From NCBI RefSeq assembly GCF_000284255.1, contig NC_017075.1, positions 2,976,001 through 3,040,000 of the forward strand: a stretch of DNA of 64,000 nucleotides, in the 5' to 3' direction. Positions 38,482 to 47,350 of this stretch are shown one piece after another. How positions within the stretch are numbered: position 1 is the first letter of the stretch; each line of letters opens with the position of its first letter. Below the pieces are notes generated by a model, which saw only the letters and a program-made list of their open reading frames with translations, was not told the origin of the DNA and did not search any database. Source of the DNA: Rubrivivax gelatinosus IL144. Its GTDB lineage: Bacteria; Pseudomonadota; Gammaproteobacteria; Burkholderiales; Burkholderiaceae_C. The position numbers were made by a program, and so were the translations under genes.

Positions 38482-39291
38482 ATGAGCGCCGAAGACAACC
38501 CCCGTCACCTCCTCCAGCCCTACGCCGGCACGATCGACACGCCGGTCTGGTTCCGTGCCGCGCGCACGCCCGCCGACGCCGGGTATCCCACCCACCGCCA
38601 CGACGGCGGCGAACTGGTCTACGCCTTCAGCGGCGTGCTCGAGATCGAGATCGCCGGCGCGCTCTACCTCGCGCCGCCGCAGTACGCGCTGTGGCTGCCG
38701 CCGGACGTCGAGCACCGCGCGCTGAACCGGCGCGAGGCGCACCATGCCTCGGTCTACGTCGCCGAGCCGCTGTGCGCGACGATGCCGCGCGAGGCTACGG
38801 CGATCACCGTCGACCCGTTGCTGCGCGCCCTGCTCGCCCACCTCGACCGCCATCCGCCGGCGGCGCCGCCCACCGAGGCCGAGGCACGGCTGCTGCAGGT
38901 CGTCGTCGACCGGCTGGTGGCCGCACCGCGTTCGGGCAGCTATCTGCCGGTCTCGCGCGACCCGCTGCTGGCGCCGGTGCTGCAGGCGCTGCAAGCTGAC
39001 CCGGCCGACGAGCGCAGCGTCGCCGAACTCGCCGCCGCGGTCGGCACGACCGAACGCACGCTGGCCCGGCGCTGCCAGCGTGAGCTGGGCATGCCGCTGG
39101 CGGCCTGGCGCCAGCGCCTGCGTGTGCTGCGCGCGCTGGCCATGCTCGACGAAGGCCGCAAGGTCGAGGCCATCGCGCTGGACCTGGGCTACGCCGGCGC
39201 CTCGGCCTTCATCGCGATGTTCCGGCGCCTGATGGGCACCACGCCCGACGACTACCGCGGTCGCCGCGGCGACCTTGGAGTCCCGCGATGA
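38482..39291 (+). CDS. AraC-family transcriptional regulator
   Basis: 269 residues. The N-terminal cupin sensor (about 30-100: YPTHRHDGGELVYAFSGVLEI, QYALWLPPDVEHRAL) is followed by two helix-turn-helix motifs at the C-terminus (SVAELAAAVGTTERTLARRC and VEAIALDLGYAGASAFIAMF). It resembles small regulators that control adjacent efflux genes. Its stop overlaps the ATG of the FUSC gene, and it is divergent from an EamA transporter, so both are candidate targets. Confidence 0.92.
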   Translation: MSAEDNPRHLLQPYAGTIDTPVWFRAARTPADAGYPTHRHDGGELVYAFSGVLEIEIAGALYLAPPQYALWLPPDVEHRALNRREAHHASVYVAEPLCATMPREATAITVDPLLRALLAHLDRHPPAAPPTEAEARLLQVVVDRLVAAPRSGSYLPVSRDPLLAPVLQALQADPADERSVAELAAAVGTTERTLARRCQRELGMPLAAWRQRLRVLRALAMLDEGRKVEAIALDLGYAGASAFIAMFRRLMGTTPDDYRGRRGDLGVPR

Positions 39292-40376
39292 GCGATTGGA
39301 GTACCCGCCTCGTCCAGCTGGCGCGCGCCGAATGGCAGCACCTGACCCAGGTGCAGCGCAGCGACCGCCTCTGGCAGATGCCGGTGGCCGCCGCGCTGGC
39401 CACCGGGCTGCCGCTGCTCGTCGGCGCCTGGTTCGGCCACATCGAGTTCGGCCTCGTGTCCTCGCTCGGCGGCATGGTCTTCGTGCATACGCCGAACACG
39501 CCGATGCAGCACCGCATGGTCGTGCTGATGGCCTGCGCCTTCGCGATGAGTGCCTGCTACGCCACCGGCGTGATCTGCCACTTCGCGCCCGGCTGGGCGG
39601 TGCCGGCGATCGCCTTCCTCACCGCCGTCGTGACGATGCTCGTGCGGCTGTACTCGATGGGCCCGCCGGGCAGCCTGTTCTTCGTGATGGCCGCGGCCAT
39701 CGGCGCCTACACACCGGTGCAGGTCGAGGACCTGCCGCGTTCGGTGGGCCTGCTGTTCCTGGGCGCTTTCCTGGCGGTGCTGATCGCCTTCGCCTACAGC
39801 CTGTGGGCGCTGCGGCTGCGGGCGCCGCAGGAGCCGCCCGAACCCGCGCCGCCGAGCTTCGACTTCGTCGTCTTCGACTCGGTCGTCATCGGCGCCTTCG
39901 TCGGCCTGTCGCTGGCGCTGGCGCAGGCGCTGGGGCTGTCGCGGCCGTACTGGGTGCCGGTGACCTGCCTGGCGGTGATCCAGGGCGCGTCGCTGCGCGC
40001 GGTGTGGATCCGACAGCTGCACCGCGTGCTGGGCACCGCCGCCGGGCTGATGGTCGCCTGGGCCATCCTGTCGCTGCCGCTGGGGCCGTGGAGCGTGGCT
40101 TTCGTGCTGATGGGGCTCAGCTTCGTCATCGAGATCAGCGTCGTGCGCCACTACGGGCTGGCAGTGATGTTCATCACGCCGCTGACCATCCTGCTGGCCG
40201 ACGCCGCGCACCTGGGCGCGGTGGCGCCGGGGCCGCTGGTGCAGGCGCGCTTCGCCGACACCGCGGTCGGCTGCGCCGTCGCGCTGCTCGGCGCCTGGTG
40301 CCTGCACGACCGGCGCTTCCGCGTGCTCGTCGGCCGGCCGATGCGGCGGCTGATCCCGCCGCGGCTGCTGCGCTGA
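39288..40376 (+). CDS. FUSC/aromatic-acid-exporter-like membrane protein
   Basis: 362 residues with two blocks of five to six membrane helices, the FUSC layout. It starts MSDWSTRLVQLARAEWQHL; the second block has RPYWVPVTCLAVIQGASLRAV, the typical FUSC helix pair. Such proteins take part in efflux of fusaric, p-hydroxybenzoic or related acids. Translationally coupled to the AraC regulator (ATGA overlap). The stop touches the stop of the convergent small gene with no intervening base. Confidence 0.83.
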   Translation: MSDWSTRLVQLARAEWQHLTQVQRSDRLWQMPVAAALATGLPLLVGAWFGHIEFGLVSSLGGMVFVHTPNTPMQHRMVVLMACAFAMSACYATGVICHFAPGWAVPAIAFLTAVVTMLVRLYSMGPPGSLFFVMAAAIGAYTPVQVEDLPRSVGLLFLGAFLAVLIAFAYSLWALRLRAPQEPPEPAPPSFDFVVFDSVVIGAFVGLSLALAQALGLSRPYWVPVTCLAVIQGASLRAVWIRQLHRVLGTAAGLMVAWAILSLPLGPWSVAFVLMGLSFVIEISVVRHYGLAVMFITPLTILLADAAHLGAVAPGPLVQARFADTAVGCAVALLGAWCLHDRRFRVLVGRPMRRLIPPRLLR

Positions 40377-40622
40377 TCAGGCGCCGCCGATACCGACCGT
40401 GATGCGGCCCGTGCCGTCGCAGACCGGGCAGCAGCTGCCTTCGCTGATGCGGCCGCTGCCGCCGCATTCGGGGCAGACGGTCTCGCCGGTGCCCGGCGTG
40501 CCGGGGGCGGCCTGGTCGCCCGGCGCCAGAGGCGCGGGCGGCGCGGGTGGTGCCGGCGCGGCGGGCGCGGCCGGTGCGGAGGTCGGTTCGGGCAGGCTGG
40601 AGAAGCTGGCTTCGGTGCTCAT
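40377..40622 (-). CDS. small protein with DnaJ-type zinc-ribbon motif
   Basis: 81 residues from MSTEASFSSLPEP. A flexible Ala/Pro-rich region (about 12-45) is followed by CPECGGSGRISEGSCCPVC and CDGTGRI, two CxxCxG(x)G units as in the DnaJ cysteine-rich domain, probably binding one zinc. It may be a molecular adaptor; no partner is evident. It lies 51 bp downstream of the radical SAM gene and is probably co-transcribed with it. Confidence 0.7.
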   Translation of the reverse strand: MSTEASFSSLPEPTSAPAAPAAPAPPAPPAPLAPGDQAAPGTPGTGETVCPECGGSGRISEGSCCPVCDGTGRITVGIGGA

Positions 40623-40673
40623 CGTCGGTCCTCGCGCGGTGCACCCGGCGGCGGGCAAACGCCGCACCCGGCT

Positions 40674-41588
40674 TCAGGCCGCGGTCGCCTGCAGGCGCGT
40701 GCCCTGGCCGCCGTGCAGGTCCAGGTCGGCGCGGATCGCCTGCATCGCCGGCCAGACCGTGCTGCACCAGGCGGGCGCGACCAGCGTCGGCGCGCGCGCG
40801 GTGGCGCTGACGCGGTGGAACACCAGCTCCGGCGGCGTGCGCCGGATCAGCTCGCCGACCAGCGCCGCATAAGCCGGCAACTCGGGCGGTTCGATCTCGC
40901 CGCGTTTGTGCGCGACGGCCAGCCGGCTGCCGCGCGTGATCATCAGCGGGTGCAGCTTCAGGCCTTCGGCGCCGGCGTCGAGCACACGCTCCAGCGTCGT
41001 GACGGCATGCGCGTCGGTCTCGCCGGGCAGGCCGAGGATCAGGTGGGTGCAGACCGGCACGCCGGCAGCGCGCGCGCGCGCCACCGCGTCGGCATAAGCC
41101 GCCCAGCCGTGGCCGCGGTTCACGCGTGCCAGCGTCTCGTCGTGCGCGCTCTGCAGGCCCAGTTCCAGCCAGACCTCGTAGCCGCGTTCGCGATAGCCGG
41201 CCAGCAGCGCCAGCACCGCGTCGGGCACGCAGTCCGGCCGTGTGCCGACGGCCAGGCCGACGACGTCGGGGCTGGCGGTGGCCTCGGCGTACAGCCGCGT
41301 CAGCGTCTCGACCTCGGCATAAGTGTTGGTGTAGGCCTGGAAGTAGGCGATGTAGCGCGCCGCGCGCTTGAGCTCGGCGCGGCGTTCGGCCAGTTGCTGC
41401 GCCAGCGGCGCGTCGCCGTCGTCGGCGGCGAAGGACAGCACGCTGCAGAAGGTGCAGCCGCCGCGGCCCAGCGTGCCGTCGCGGTTGGGGCAGCCGAAGC
41501 CGGCGTTCAGCGACAGCTTGCGCACGCGTTCGCCGTAGCGCGCCTTCAGGTGGCGGCCCAGCGTATTGACGACGTCATCGAGGTTCAC
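40674..41588 (-). CDS. radical SAM protein, TIGR01212/YhcC family
   Basis: 304 residues. The family variant of the iron-sulfur motif is present: C33, C45 and C48 (FGCPNRDG, GGCTFC). LGLPGETDAHAVTTLERVL and the C-terminal HKRGEIEPPELPAYA follow. The biochemical reaction of this widespread family is not established to my knowledge. Divergent from the kinase gene that starts 38 bp away. Confidence 0.9.
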   Translation of the reverse strand: MNLDDVVNTLGRHLKARYGERVRKLSLNAGFGCPNRDGTLGRGGCTFCSVLSFAADDGDAPLAQQLAERRAELKRAARYIAYFQAYTNTYAEVETLTRLYAEATASPDVVGLAVGTRPDCVPDAVLALLAGYRERGYEVWLELGLQSAHDETLARVNRGHGWAAYADAVARARAAGVPVCTHLILGLPGETDAHAVTTLERVLDAGAEGLKLHPLMITRGSRLAVAHKRGEIEPPELPAYAALVGELIRRTPPELVFHRVSATARAPTLVAPAWCSTVWPAMQAIRADLDLHGGQGTRLQATAA

Positions 41589-41626
41589 GGCCCCGATTGT
41601 CCGCCGCCGCGCGGCATCATCGGGCG

Positions 41627-42514
41627 ATGGACTGCCGCGTCGCCGCCGCGCTCGCCGCCCGCCTGGGCGGCGCCTGGCACGTGCGCACGCTGGGCGCCAG
41701 CGGCTTCACCGCCACCTGGCGCGCCGACGGCGCGGGCGGGCCGCTGTTCGTCAAGACGCTGCCGGCGGCCGACGCCGACACGCTGGCCGCCGAGGCCGAC
41801 GGGCTGCAGGCGCTCGCCGCCACGACCACCGTGCGCGTGCCGGCGGTCGCCGGCTGCTGGATCGACGACGGCCTGGCGCTGCTGGCCCTGGAGTGGCTGG
41901 AGCTGCGCGGCAGCCCCGACGGCGCACGCCTGGGCGCCGCGCTGGGCGCGCTGCACGCCGCGCCGGCCGAAGGCGGCGGCCGCTTCGGCTGGCGGCGCGA
42001 CAACCGCCTGGGCAGCACCGTGCAGCGCAACGCCTGGAGCAGCGCCGGCGGGCTGGACGGCTGGATCGAGTTCTTCGGCCAGCGCCGCCTGATGGCGATG
42101 CACCAGGCGCTGGCCGCCGCCGGCGCGCCCGCCGCGCTGGGCCACGCGGTCGAGGCTGTCGTCGCCGCGCTGCCGCGTTTCTTCGACGACGGCCATCTGC
42201 CACGCGCCAGCCTGATCCACGGCGACCTGTGGAGCGGTAACCACGGTGCGCTGGCCGATGGCACGCCGGTGGTCTACGACCCCGCGGTCTCGGTCTCGGA
42301 CGCCGAAGCCGAGCTGGCGATGCTGGAGCTCTTCGGCTCGCCGCCGCCGGGCTTCTGGCCGGCCTACCGCGCCACGGCCGGGCTGGCCCCGGGCTACGAG
42401 CGGCGCCGGCCGCTGTACCAGCTGCACCACCTGCTGAACCACGCGCTGCTGTTCGGCGGAGGCTACGTCGCGCAGTCGCTGCGGCTGGCCGAGCGGCTCT
42501 CACGCACCGCCTGA
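41627..42514 (+). CDS. fructosamine kinase family protein
   Basis: 295 residues from MDCRVAAALAARLGG. Protein-kinase-like fold with the ATP lysine in PLFVKTLPAAD, the catalytic loop LIHGDLWSGNHG, and the metal/substrate block VYDPAVSVSDAEAELAMLELFG. Bacterial relatives phosphorylate ketosamines on glycated amines as a deglycation step. Ends before a strong hairpin. Function beyond the family is not certain. Confidence 0.87.
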   Translation: MDCRVAAALAARLGGAWHVRTLGASGFTATWRADGAGGPLFVKTLPAADADTLAAEADGLQALAATTTVRVPAVAGCWIDDGLALLALEWLELRGSPDGARLGAALGALHAAPAEGGGRFGWRRDNRLGSTVQRNAWSSAGGLDGWIEFFGQRRLMAMHQALAAAGAPAALGHAVEAVVAALPRFFDDGHLPRASLIHGDLWSGNHGALADGTPVVYDPAVSVSDAEAELAMLELFGSPPPGFWPAYRATAGLAPGYERRRPLYQLHHLLNHALLFGGGYVAQSLRLAERLSRTA

Positions 42515-42525
42515 ACACCGGTCAA

Positions 42526-42561
42526 GAAAAAGGCCGGCCCCGGCGAAGCGGGTCCGGCCTT
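42526..42561 (-). terminator. bidirectional terminator between convergent genes
   Basis: AAGGCCGG...CCGGCCTT arms (42530-42537, 42554-42561) with an inner CCCG/CGGG. On the minus strand the stem is followed by TTTTT (42526-42530), ending the lipoprotein gene; on the plus strand it is preceded by AAAAA and ends the kinase gene. Confidence 0.85.
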
Positions 42562-42582
42562 CTGTCGGGTGTGCGGCGTGCT

Positions 42583-43092
42583 TCAGTTCACGCGCACGAG
42601 GTTCTCGCGCAGCGAGGCCGGCACGTCCTGCAGCAGCACGATCGAGATGCTGCCGTCGCTGGTCTTGTTGTTGTGCGCGGTGGCGTCGGCCGGCAGGCTG
42701 GAAGCCACGCTCTCCGGCGACAGCGTGTACATGTTGCCCGACAGCGGATCGACGACGAACCAGCCGATGAGGCCGCCGAAGATCAGGTTGCCCGCGATGT
42801 ACCAGCCGTTGGCACCGGCGGCGACGGGGATGACCTGGGTCTTGTAGCCCGGCTTGGAGATCGTCACGGTGAACTTCTTGCCACCCCAGTAGCGACCGGT
42901 GCTCTTGTTGAGCGTGACCGAGGTCGGGGTCTTGCCGGCGAAGACCTGAATGCCGGACTCGTCGGTGATCATGATGTCGGCATCGCTGGGGGTGCTGCCG
43001 ATGGGCAAGGTCTGCGTCGGCGAGCCCATGATCGTCGCGCAGCCGGTGAGCGCCGCGGCCAGCACGGCCAGCGCCATCGTTCTCTTCAACAT
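42583..43092 (-). CDS. PEGA-like outer-membrane or periplasmic lipoprotein
   Basis: 169 residues. A signal peptide with lipobox LTGC (C18) opens the protein. A PEGA-like beta region follows (PSDADIMITDESGIQVFAGK, TPTSVTL, FTVTISKPGYKTQVIPV). A hydrophobic stretch NLIFGGLIGWFVVDPLSGN, then a polar tail. Similar small lipoproteins are common near envelope stress genes. GGAGAG lies just before the ATG. No enzymatic motif. Confidence 0.82.
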   Translation of the reverse strand: MLKRTMALAVLAAALTGCATIMGSPTQTLPIGSTPSDADIMITDESGIQVFAGKTPTSVTLNKSTGRYWGGKKFTVTISKPGYKTQVIPVAAGANGWYIAGNLIFGGLIGWFVVDPLSGNMYTLSPESVASSLPADATAHNNKTSDGSISIVLLQDVPASLRENLVRVN

Positions 43093-43259
43093 TCTTCTCT
43101 CTCCAAAAGACCCGGATCGGTGCACGCGTCCGGCTGCCGGAACGCCGCCACGTCGGCGCTTGCGGAGCGCCACGTTACTGAACGTGAACCGGCGTGAACT
43201 TGATGGGCCCCAAGGCCGCCACCGGGCGGCACCACGCGATTGCGGGGACGCGGGGCAGC

Positions 43260-43320
43260 GTCCTACAGGCGGGCTCGCTCCAGACCGACGCGCGTGCAGG
43301 GTCCGCAGAGCGCCCAATGG
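43260..43320 (+). promoter_or_regulatory. shared two-part promoter, copy 1 (AI-2E/GAF gene)
   Basis: GTCCTAC (43260-43266), 49-bp spacer, AATGG (43316-43320) within CCCAATGG. The downstream element ends 30 bp before the ATG at 43350. Same layout as the other copies between 45.6 and 58.4 kb. Confidence 0.55.
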
Positions 43321-43349
43321 CCGCCACCGTCCGAAGTTCAGGCCCGGCC

Positions 43350-45632
43350 ATGCCGTTCCCGCCCGCCGACCCACCCCACCCCGAGGAAAGCGAACGCCTC
43401 GTCGTCCTGCCCGCCGGGCTGGCGACGGCGATCGCCATCGCGCTAGCCGTCGCCGCGCTCTACCTCGGCCAGGCGATCCTGGTGCCGTTCGCGCTGGCGG
43501 TGCTGCTGGCCTTCGTGCTCGACCCGCTGGTGACGCGGCTGCGCCGCGCCTGGCTGCCGCGTGCGGCGGCGGTGGCGATCGTCATCGCGGCGACGGTCGG
43601 CGTGCTCGGCGGGCTGTCGCTGTTCGTCGGCTCGCAGGTCGCCGAACTCGGGCGCGACCTGCCGAGCTACCAGAGCACGATCCAGAAGAAGCTGCGCACG
43701 CTGCGCCAGGCGGTGGTGCTCAACGGCGGCTCGCTGGGCGGCGCCTCGCGGGTCGTCGACGTCGTCGAGCGCGAGTTCGACGCCGCGCGCCGCGCGCTGC
43801 ACCCCGGCCAGCCGGCCGCCGCCGACGCGCCGATGCGCGTCCGTGTCGACCCCGCGCCGGCTTCGCCGCTGGAGGCCCTGGCCGACGTCGCGCTGCCGGT
43901 GCTGACGCCGCTGGCCACCGCCGGCGTGGCGCTGGTGTTCCTGGTCTTCATCCTGATCGACCGCAGCGACCTGCGCGAACGCCTGCTGCGTTTTGCCGGC
44001 GCCGACCTGCGCCGCGCCACCGCCGCCGTCGACGAGGCGGCGCGCCGCGTCAGCCGCTACCTGACGGTGCAGCTCGGCGTGAACCTGGGCTTCGGCGCCG
44101 CGCTGGGCCTGGGGCTGTGGCTGATCGGCGTACCGGGTGCGCTGCTGTGGGGTGTGCTCGGCGCGGTGCTGCGCTACGTGCCTTACGTCGGCGGCCTGGT
44201 CGCGGCGGTCTGCCCGGCGCTGATGGCCTTCGCGGTCGACGACGGCTGGAGCCTGCTGCTCTGGACGCTGGCCCTGGTGCTGGCGCTGGAGATCGTCATC
44301 AACAGCCTGGTCGAACCCTGGCTGTACGGCGCCAGCGCCGGCATCGCGCGTGTCGCGCTGCTGCTGTCGGCGGCCTTCTGGGCGGCGCTGTGGGGGCCGG
44401 TCGGGCTGCTGCTGGCGACGCCGATCACGGTCTGCCTGGTCGTCATGGGCCGCCACCTGCGGCCGCTGAGGTTCCTGGAGCACCTGCTCGGCGCGACGCC
44501 GGTCTTCGACGCGCCGACGCGGCTGTACCAGCGCCTGCTGGCCGGCGACGTCGAGGAGGCGATCGAACTGGCCGAGCAGGAGGTGCGCAGCGGCTCGCTG
44601 CAGGCTTTTCTGCGCGACACCGGCGTGCCGGCGCTGCAGCAGGCCAGCCTGGCGCACGCGCGCAGCGGCGCCGAGCACCGCCATCGTGTCGTCTCCGGCA
44701 TGGCCGCGCTGCTCCACGAGCTGCGCCAGTCCTCGCCCGCCCCGGCGCCGGCCGAAGGCGCGGCGCGCGTGCTGTGCATCGGCCTGCGCTCAGAACTCGA
44801 CTCGCTGGCCGCCGAGATGCTGGCGCTGACGCTGGCCGCCGCTGGCGCCGACGCGCGCCACGTGCCGGCCGCAGGACTCAGCGTCGAGCAGATCGGCCGC
44901 CTGCCGCTGGACGGTGTCGACGCGGTCGTGCTCTCGGCCTTCAATCCGGCGCCCGAGGTCAACGCCCGTTTCGTCTGCCGCCGCTTGCGCCGCCGCGAGC
45001 CGGGGCTGCGCATCGTGCTGGCGCCGTGGAACGCGGCGACCACGCTGCGAACGCCGGAGGCCGCTGCCGACCTGGGTGTCGACCACGTCGCCGCGACGCT
45101 GGACGAAGCGGCGCTGCAGGCCTTGCCGCCGCGCACTGCCGGCGAGGCTGCGCCCGAGGCGCCCCGCACGCTGCCGGCCGGCGAACTGCAGGCGGCGTTG
45201 ACGCCGGTGCTGCAGCGCGCCGTCGACGTGTTCGACGCGCCGGTGGCCTCGCTGGCCTTGCGCGACAGGCGCTGCCTCGTGTCGCCCGGCGCCGACGCGG
45301 CGCTCGGCACGGCGGCCTCGCGCCTGGCCGCCGAAGCCGCCGCCGCCTTCCAGCACACGAGCGTGGCCGCCGGTGCGCTGCCCGATCCGCAGCAGACGCT
45401 GGGCGGGCTGGTCGCGTCGGTCGCGCCGCTGCTCGACGACGCCGGCGGCCTGCGCGGCGCCCTCGTCGTCGCCCGCGCCGGGCCGCGCGGCGCGACGCCG
45501 GGCGAGCTGCGGCTGCTGCAGTCGCTGGCCCAGGAGGCCGCGCGTGCCGTGGCCAGCAGCAGCGACGGCGAGCCGCCCGCGCCGGCCGCCTCGGCCGCGC
45601 TGACGCCCCCGGGCCAGCCGGCGACGGCCTGA
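43350..45632 (+). CDS. PerM/AI-2E-type transporter fused to Rossmann-like and GAF-like domains
   Basis: 760 residues from MPFPPADPPHPEESERL (earlier starts exist but add unconserved sequence). Residues about 25-360 form the eight-helix AI-2E exporter/PerM domain (LYLGQAILVPFALAVLLAFVLDPL, GALLWGVLGAVLRYVPYVGG, INSLVEPWLYG). The middle (about 470-570) looks like a cobalamin-binding-like Rossmann domain (LCIGLRSELDSLAAEMLAL, VDAVVLSAFNP). The end (about 620-745) resembles a GAF domain (LGGLVASVAPLLDDAGGLRG, LRLLQSLAQEAARAV). This suggests membrane transport gated by a cytosolic sensor. The domain calls after residue 400 are by pattern only. Confidence 0.8.
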   Translation: MPFPPADPPHPEESERLVVLPAGLATAIAIALAVAALYLGQAILVPFALAVLLAFVLDPLVTRLRRAWLPRAAAVAIVIAATVGVLGGLSLFVGSQVAELGRDLPSYQSTIQKKLRTLRQAVVLNGGSLGGASRVVDVVEREFDAARRALHPGQPAAADAPMRVRVDPAPASPLEALADVALPVLTPLATAGVALVFLVFILIDRSDLRERLLRFAGADLRRATAAVDEAARRVSRYLTVQLGVNLGFGAALGLGLWLIGVPGALLWGVLGAVLRYVPYVGGLVAAVCPALMAFAVDDGWSLLLWTLALVLALEIVINSLVEPWLYGASAGIARVALLLSAAFWAALWGPVGLLLATPITVCLVVMGRHLRPLRFLEHLLGATPVFDAPTRLYQRLLAGDVEEAIELAEQEVRSGSLQAFLRDTGVPALQQASLAHARSGAEHRHRVVSGMAALLHELRQSSPAPAPAEGAARVLCIGLRSELDSLAAEMLALTLAAAGADARHVPAAGLSVEQIGRLPLDGVDAVVLSAFNPAPEVNARFVCRRLRRREPGLRIVLAPWNAATTLRTPEAAADLGVDHVAATLDEAALQALPPRTAGEAAPEAPRTLPAGELQAALTPVLQRAVDVFDAPVASLALRDRRCLVSPGADAALGTAASRLAAEAAAAFQHTSVAAGALPDPQQTLGGLVASVAPLLDDAGGLRGALVVARAGPRGATPGELRLLQSLAQEAARAVASSSDGEPPAPAASAALTPPGQPATA

Positions 45633-45641
45633 CGGCGTCTC

Positions 45642-45702
45642 GTCCGACACGCGGCGGCGGTGCCTCCCGACGCCGGGCACCCGGCTTGCCCCGCGACGAT
45701 GC
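45642..45702 (+). promoter_or_regulatory. shared two-part promoter, copy 2
   Basis: GTCCGAC (45642-45648), 49-bp spacer, GATGC (45698-45702) within CGACGATGC; ahead of the 54-residue gene at 45748. The flank CTCGTCCGACACGCGGC matches the flank of the copy at 58280 with one mismatch. Confidence 0.5.
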
Positions 45703-45747
45703 GGTTCAGCGTGGCCCGTCCGGGGCCCGACCGCCGAGGAGCACGAC

Positions 45748-45912
45748 ATGAACGAGGGCCTGCCGATCGCCCCCCGTCCCGAAGACGACGCCCTGGAACG
45801 CGACGACGCCGCCTGGGCGCTGGGCTGCGAGGCCGCCCTGCCCTGGCTGATCGACGCGGCCGCGCCGAAGGACGAAGGCCGCGCCCTGCGGCCGCAGCCC
45901 GGGCGCGAGTGA
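45748..45912 (+). CDS. small acidic hypothetical protein
   Basis: 54 residues beginning MNEGLPIAPRPEDDALERD; GAGGAG lies 6-7 bases before the ATG. It is acidic, has no membrane segment and carries one cysteine (LGCEAALPWLIDAA). It has its own copy of the shared promoter upstream, which supports it as a real gene. No family recognised. Confidence 0.55.
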   Translation: MNEGLPIAPRPEDDALERDDAAWALGCEAALPWLIDAAAPKDEGRALRPQPGRE

Positions 45913-45924
45913 GGCCGATGCGGC

Positions 45925-46017
45925 GTAGGACGCGTCCGACAGCGGCGCCGCGGCCGCTCCGACAGCCGCCTGCGGCCGCGACCGCCGGGCGCCGTGCCGG
46001 GAGGCTCCGCACAATGG
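45925..46017 (+). promoter_or_regulatory. 16-bp palindrome plus shared two-part promoter, copy 3
   Basis: Palindrome GTAGGACGCGTCCGAC at 45925-45940; then CTCCGAC (45957-45963), 49-bp spacer and AATGG (46013-46017) within CACAATGG. If CACAAT is the -10 box, the CTCCGAC half-site centres near -62 and the full palindrome near -90. It precedes the DUF1328-like gene and the Mla-like operon. Confidence 0.6.
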
Positions 46018-46048
46018 GCGCCATCCCGCTGCCCGAGCCGCACCGACC

Positions 46049-46201
46049 ATGCTGCACTGCGCCGCCGCCCTGCTGGCCATCGCCCTGTTCACCCCGCTCG
46101 TGGGTCTGGCCGACGGTGTGCCCGACACCGCCCAGATCCTCGCCCTCGGCGCACTCGCCGCGGGTCTGGCCTCGCTGCTGCAGCGCTTCCTGGGCCGCTG
46201 A
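46049..46201 (+). CDS. DUF1328-like small membrane protein
   Basis: 50 residues, MLHCAAALLAIALFTPLVGL followed by a second hydrophobic helix. The start and helix spacing resemble the DUF1328 peptides at 54590 and 50748, but the Gly-rich centre is diverged. It ends 18 bp before the MlaE-like gene, so it is the likely first cistron of that operon. Confidence 0.6.
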   Translation: MLHCAAALLAIALFTPLVGLADGVPDTAQILALGALAAGLASLLQRFLGR

Positions 46202-46219
46202 CCGACACGGGGCGCGCCG

Positions 46220-47350
46220 GTGAGCGCGCCCGAAGCCGGAGAGCGCCAGGCACGCGCCGAGTGGCAGGCCGACGGCGGCAACGCCGTGCTGCAACTGGCC
46301 GGCGACTGGCGCGGCATGCCCGCCGAACTGCCCGCCCCGCCCGGCGACGCCCGCCGCCTGCGCGTGCAGGCCCAGGACATCACCTGGGACGCCCGCCTCG
46401 CCTCGGCGCTGTGGCAGCTGCTGCAGCCGCTGGCCGCCGAGTCGCGCGAGCTGAAGCTCGACGGCCTGCCGCCCGGCCTGGCGCGCATCCTCACGCTGGC
46501 GCTGCCAGCGCCGCGAGCCGCGGCGGCGCCGCCGCCCGCCCCACGCTCGCGACGTCCGCACTGGGTCACCGAACTCGGCCACCAGAGCCACGACGCCTGG
46601 GAGCGCGCGCTCGCGACCCTGCGTTTCGTCGGCGAGCTGGTGCTGGCCTTCGGCCGGCTGCTGCGCGGCCGCAGCGACATGCGCGGCGCCGACTTCGCCT
46701 GGCAGCTCGACCAGTGCGGCCCGCGCAGCGTGCCCATCGTGTCGCTGGTCTGCGCGCTGGTCGGCCTGATCGTCGCCTACATGGGCGCGGTGCAGCTGGC
46801 ACGTTTCGGCGCCCAGGTCTTCATCGCCGACCTGGTGACGATAGGCGTCGTGCGCGAGATCGCGCCGCTGATCACGGCCGTGATCCTGTCGGGCCGCGTC
46901 GGCGCGGCCTTCGCGGCGCAGATCGGCAGCATGGTCGCCGCCGAGGAGGTCGACGCGCTGCGCACGCTGGGCATCGCGCCGGTGGATCACCTCGCGCTGC
47001 CGCGCGTGCTGGCGCTGGCCGTCGTGACGCCGCTGCTGGCGGCCTACGGCGCGATCGTCGCGATGCTGATGGGCGGGCTGGTCGCGGTGGCGATCTTCGG
47101 CGTCGAGCCGCTGGCCTACCTGAACAACAGCGAGCGCGCGCTGGCCGTCGAGCATGTCGCCATCGGCCTGGTGAAAGCCGCCTGCTACGGCGTGCTGGTC
47201 GGCATCGCCGGCTGCCGCCAGGGGCTGGCCGCGGGCCGCAGCGCCCAGGCCGTCGGCGCGGCGACGACGAAGTCGGTCGTGCAGTCCATCGTCTGGATCG
47301 TCATCGCGGCCTCGGCGCTGACGGTGCTGTTCCAGCGCCTGGGCTGGTGA
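46220..47350 (+). CDS. MlaE-family ABC permease with N-terminal STAS-like domain
   Basis: 376 residues from a GTG. Residues 1-90 form a STAS-like domain (the MlaB role; WQADGGNAVLQLAGDWRG). Residues 130-376 form the MlaE permease with GIVREIAPLITAVILSGRVGAA-like sequence (VGVVREIAPLITAVILSGR region) and SMVAAEEVDALRTLGI, the conserved coupling loop. It moves phospholipid or another lipid between the membranes with the next three genes. It overlaps the ATPase gene start (GTGA). Confidence 0.9.
   Translation: MSAPEAGERQARAEWQADGGNAVLQLAGDWRGMPAELPAPPGDARRLRVQAQDITWDARLASALWQLLQPLAAESRELKLDGLPPGLARILTLALPAPRAAAAPPPAPRSRRPHWVTELGHQSHDAWERALATLRFVGELVLAFGRLLRGRSDMRGADFAWQLDQCGPRSVPIVSLVCALVGLIVAYMGAVQLARFGAQVFIADLVTIGVVREIAPLITAVILSGRVGAAFAAQIGSMVAAEEVDALRTLGIAPVDHLALPRVLALAVVTPLLAAYGAIVAMLMGGLVAVAIFGVEPLAYLNNSERALAVEHVAIGLVKAACYGVLVGIAGCRQGLAAGRSAQAVGAATTKSVVQSIVWIVIAASALTVLFQRLGW

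Noticed and set aside
44183..47155. Very long minus-strand open frame opposite the AI-2E and MlaE-like genes
   Set aside because: Low-complexity Arg/Ala/Gly composition, no motif, and fully antisense to well-supported genes.
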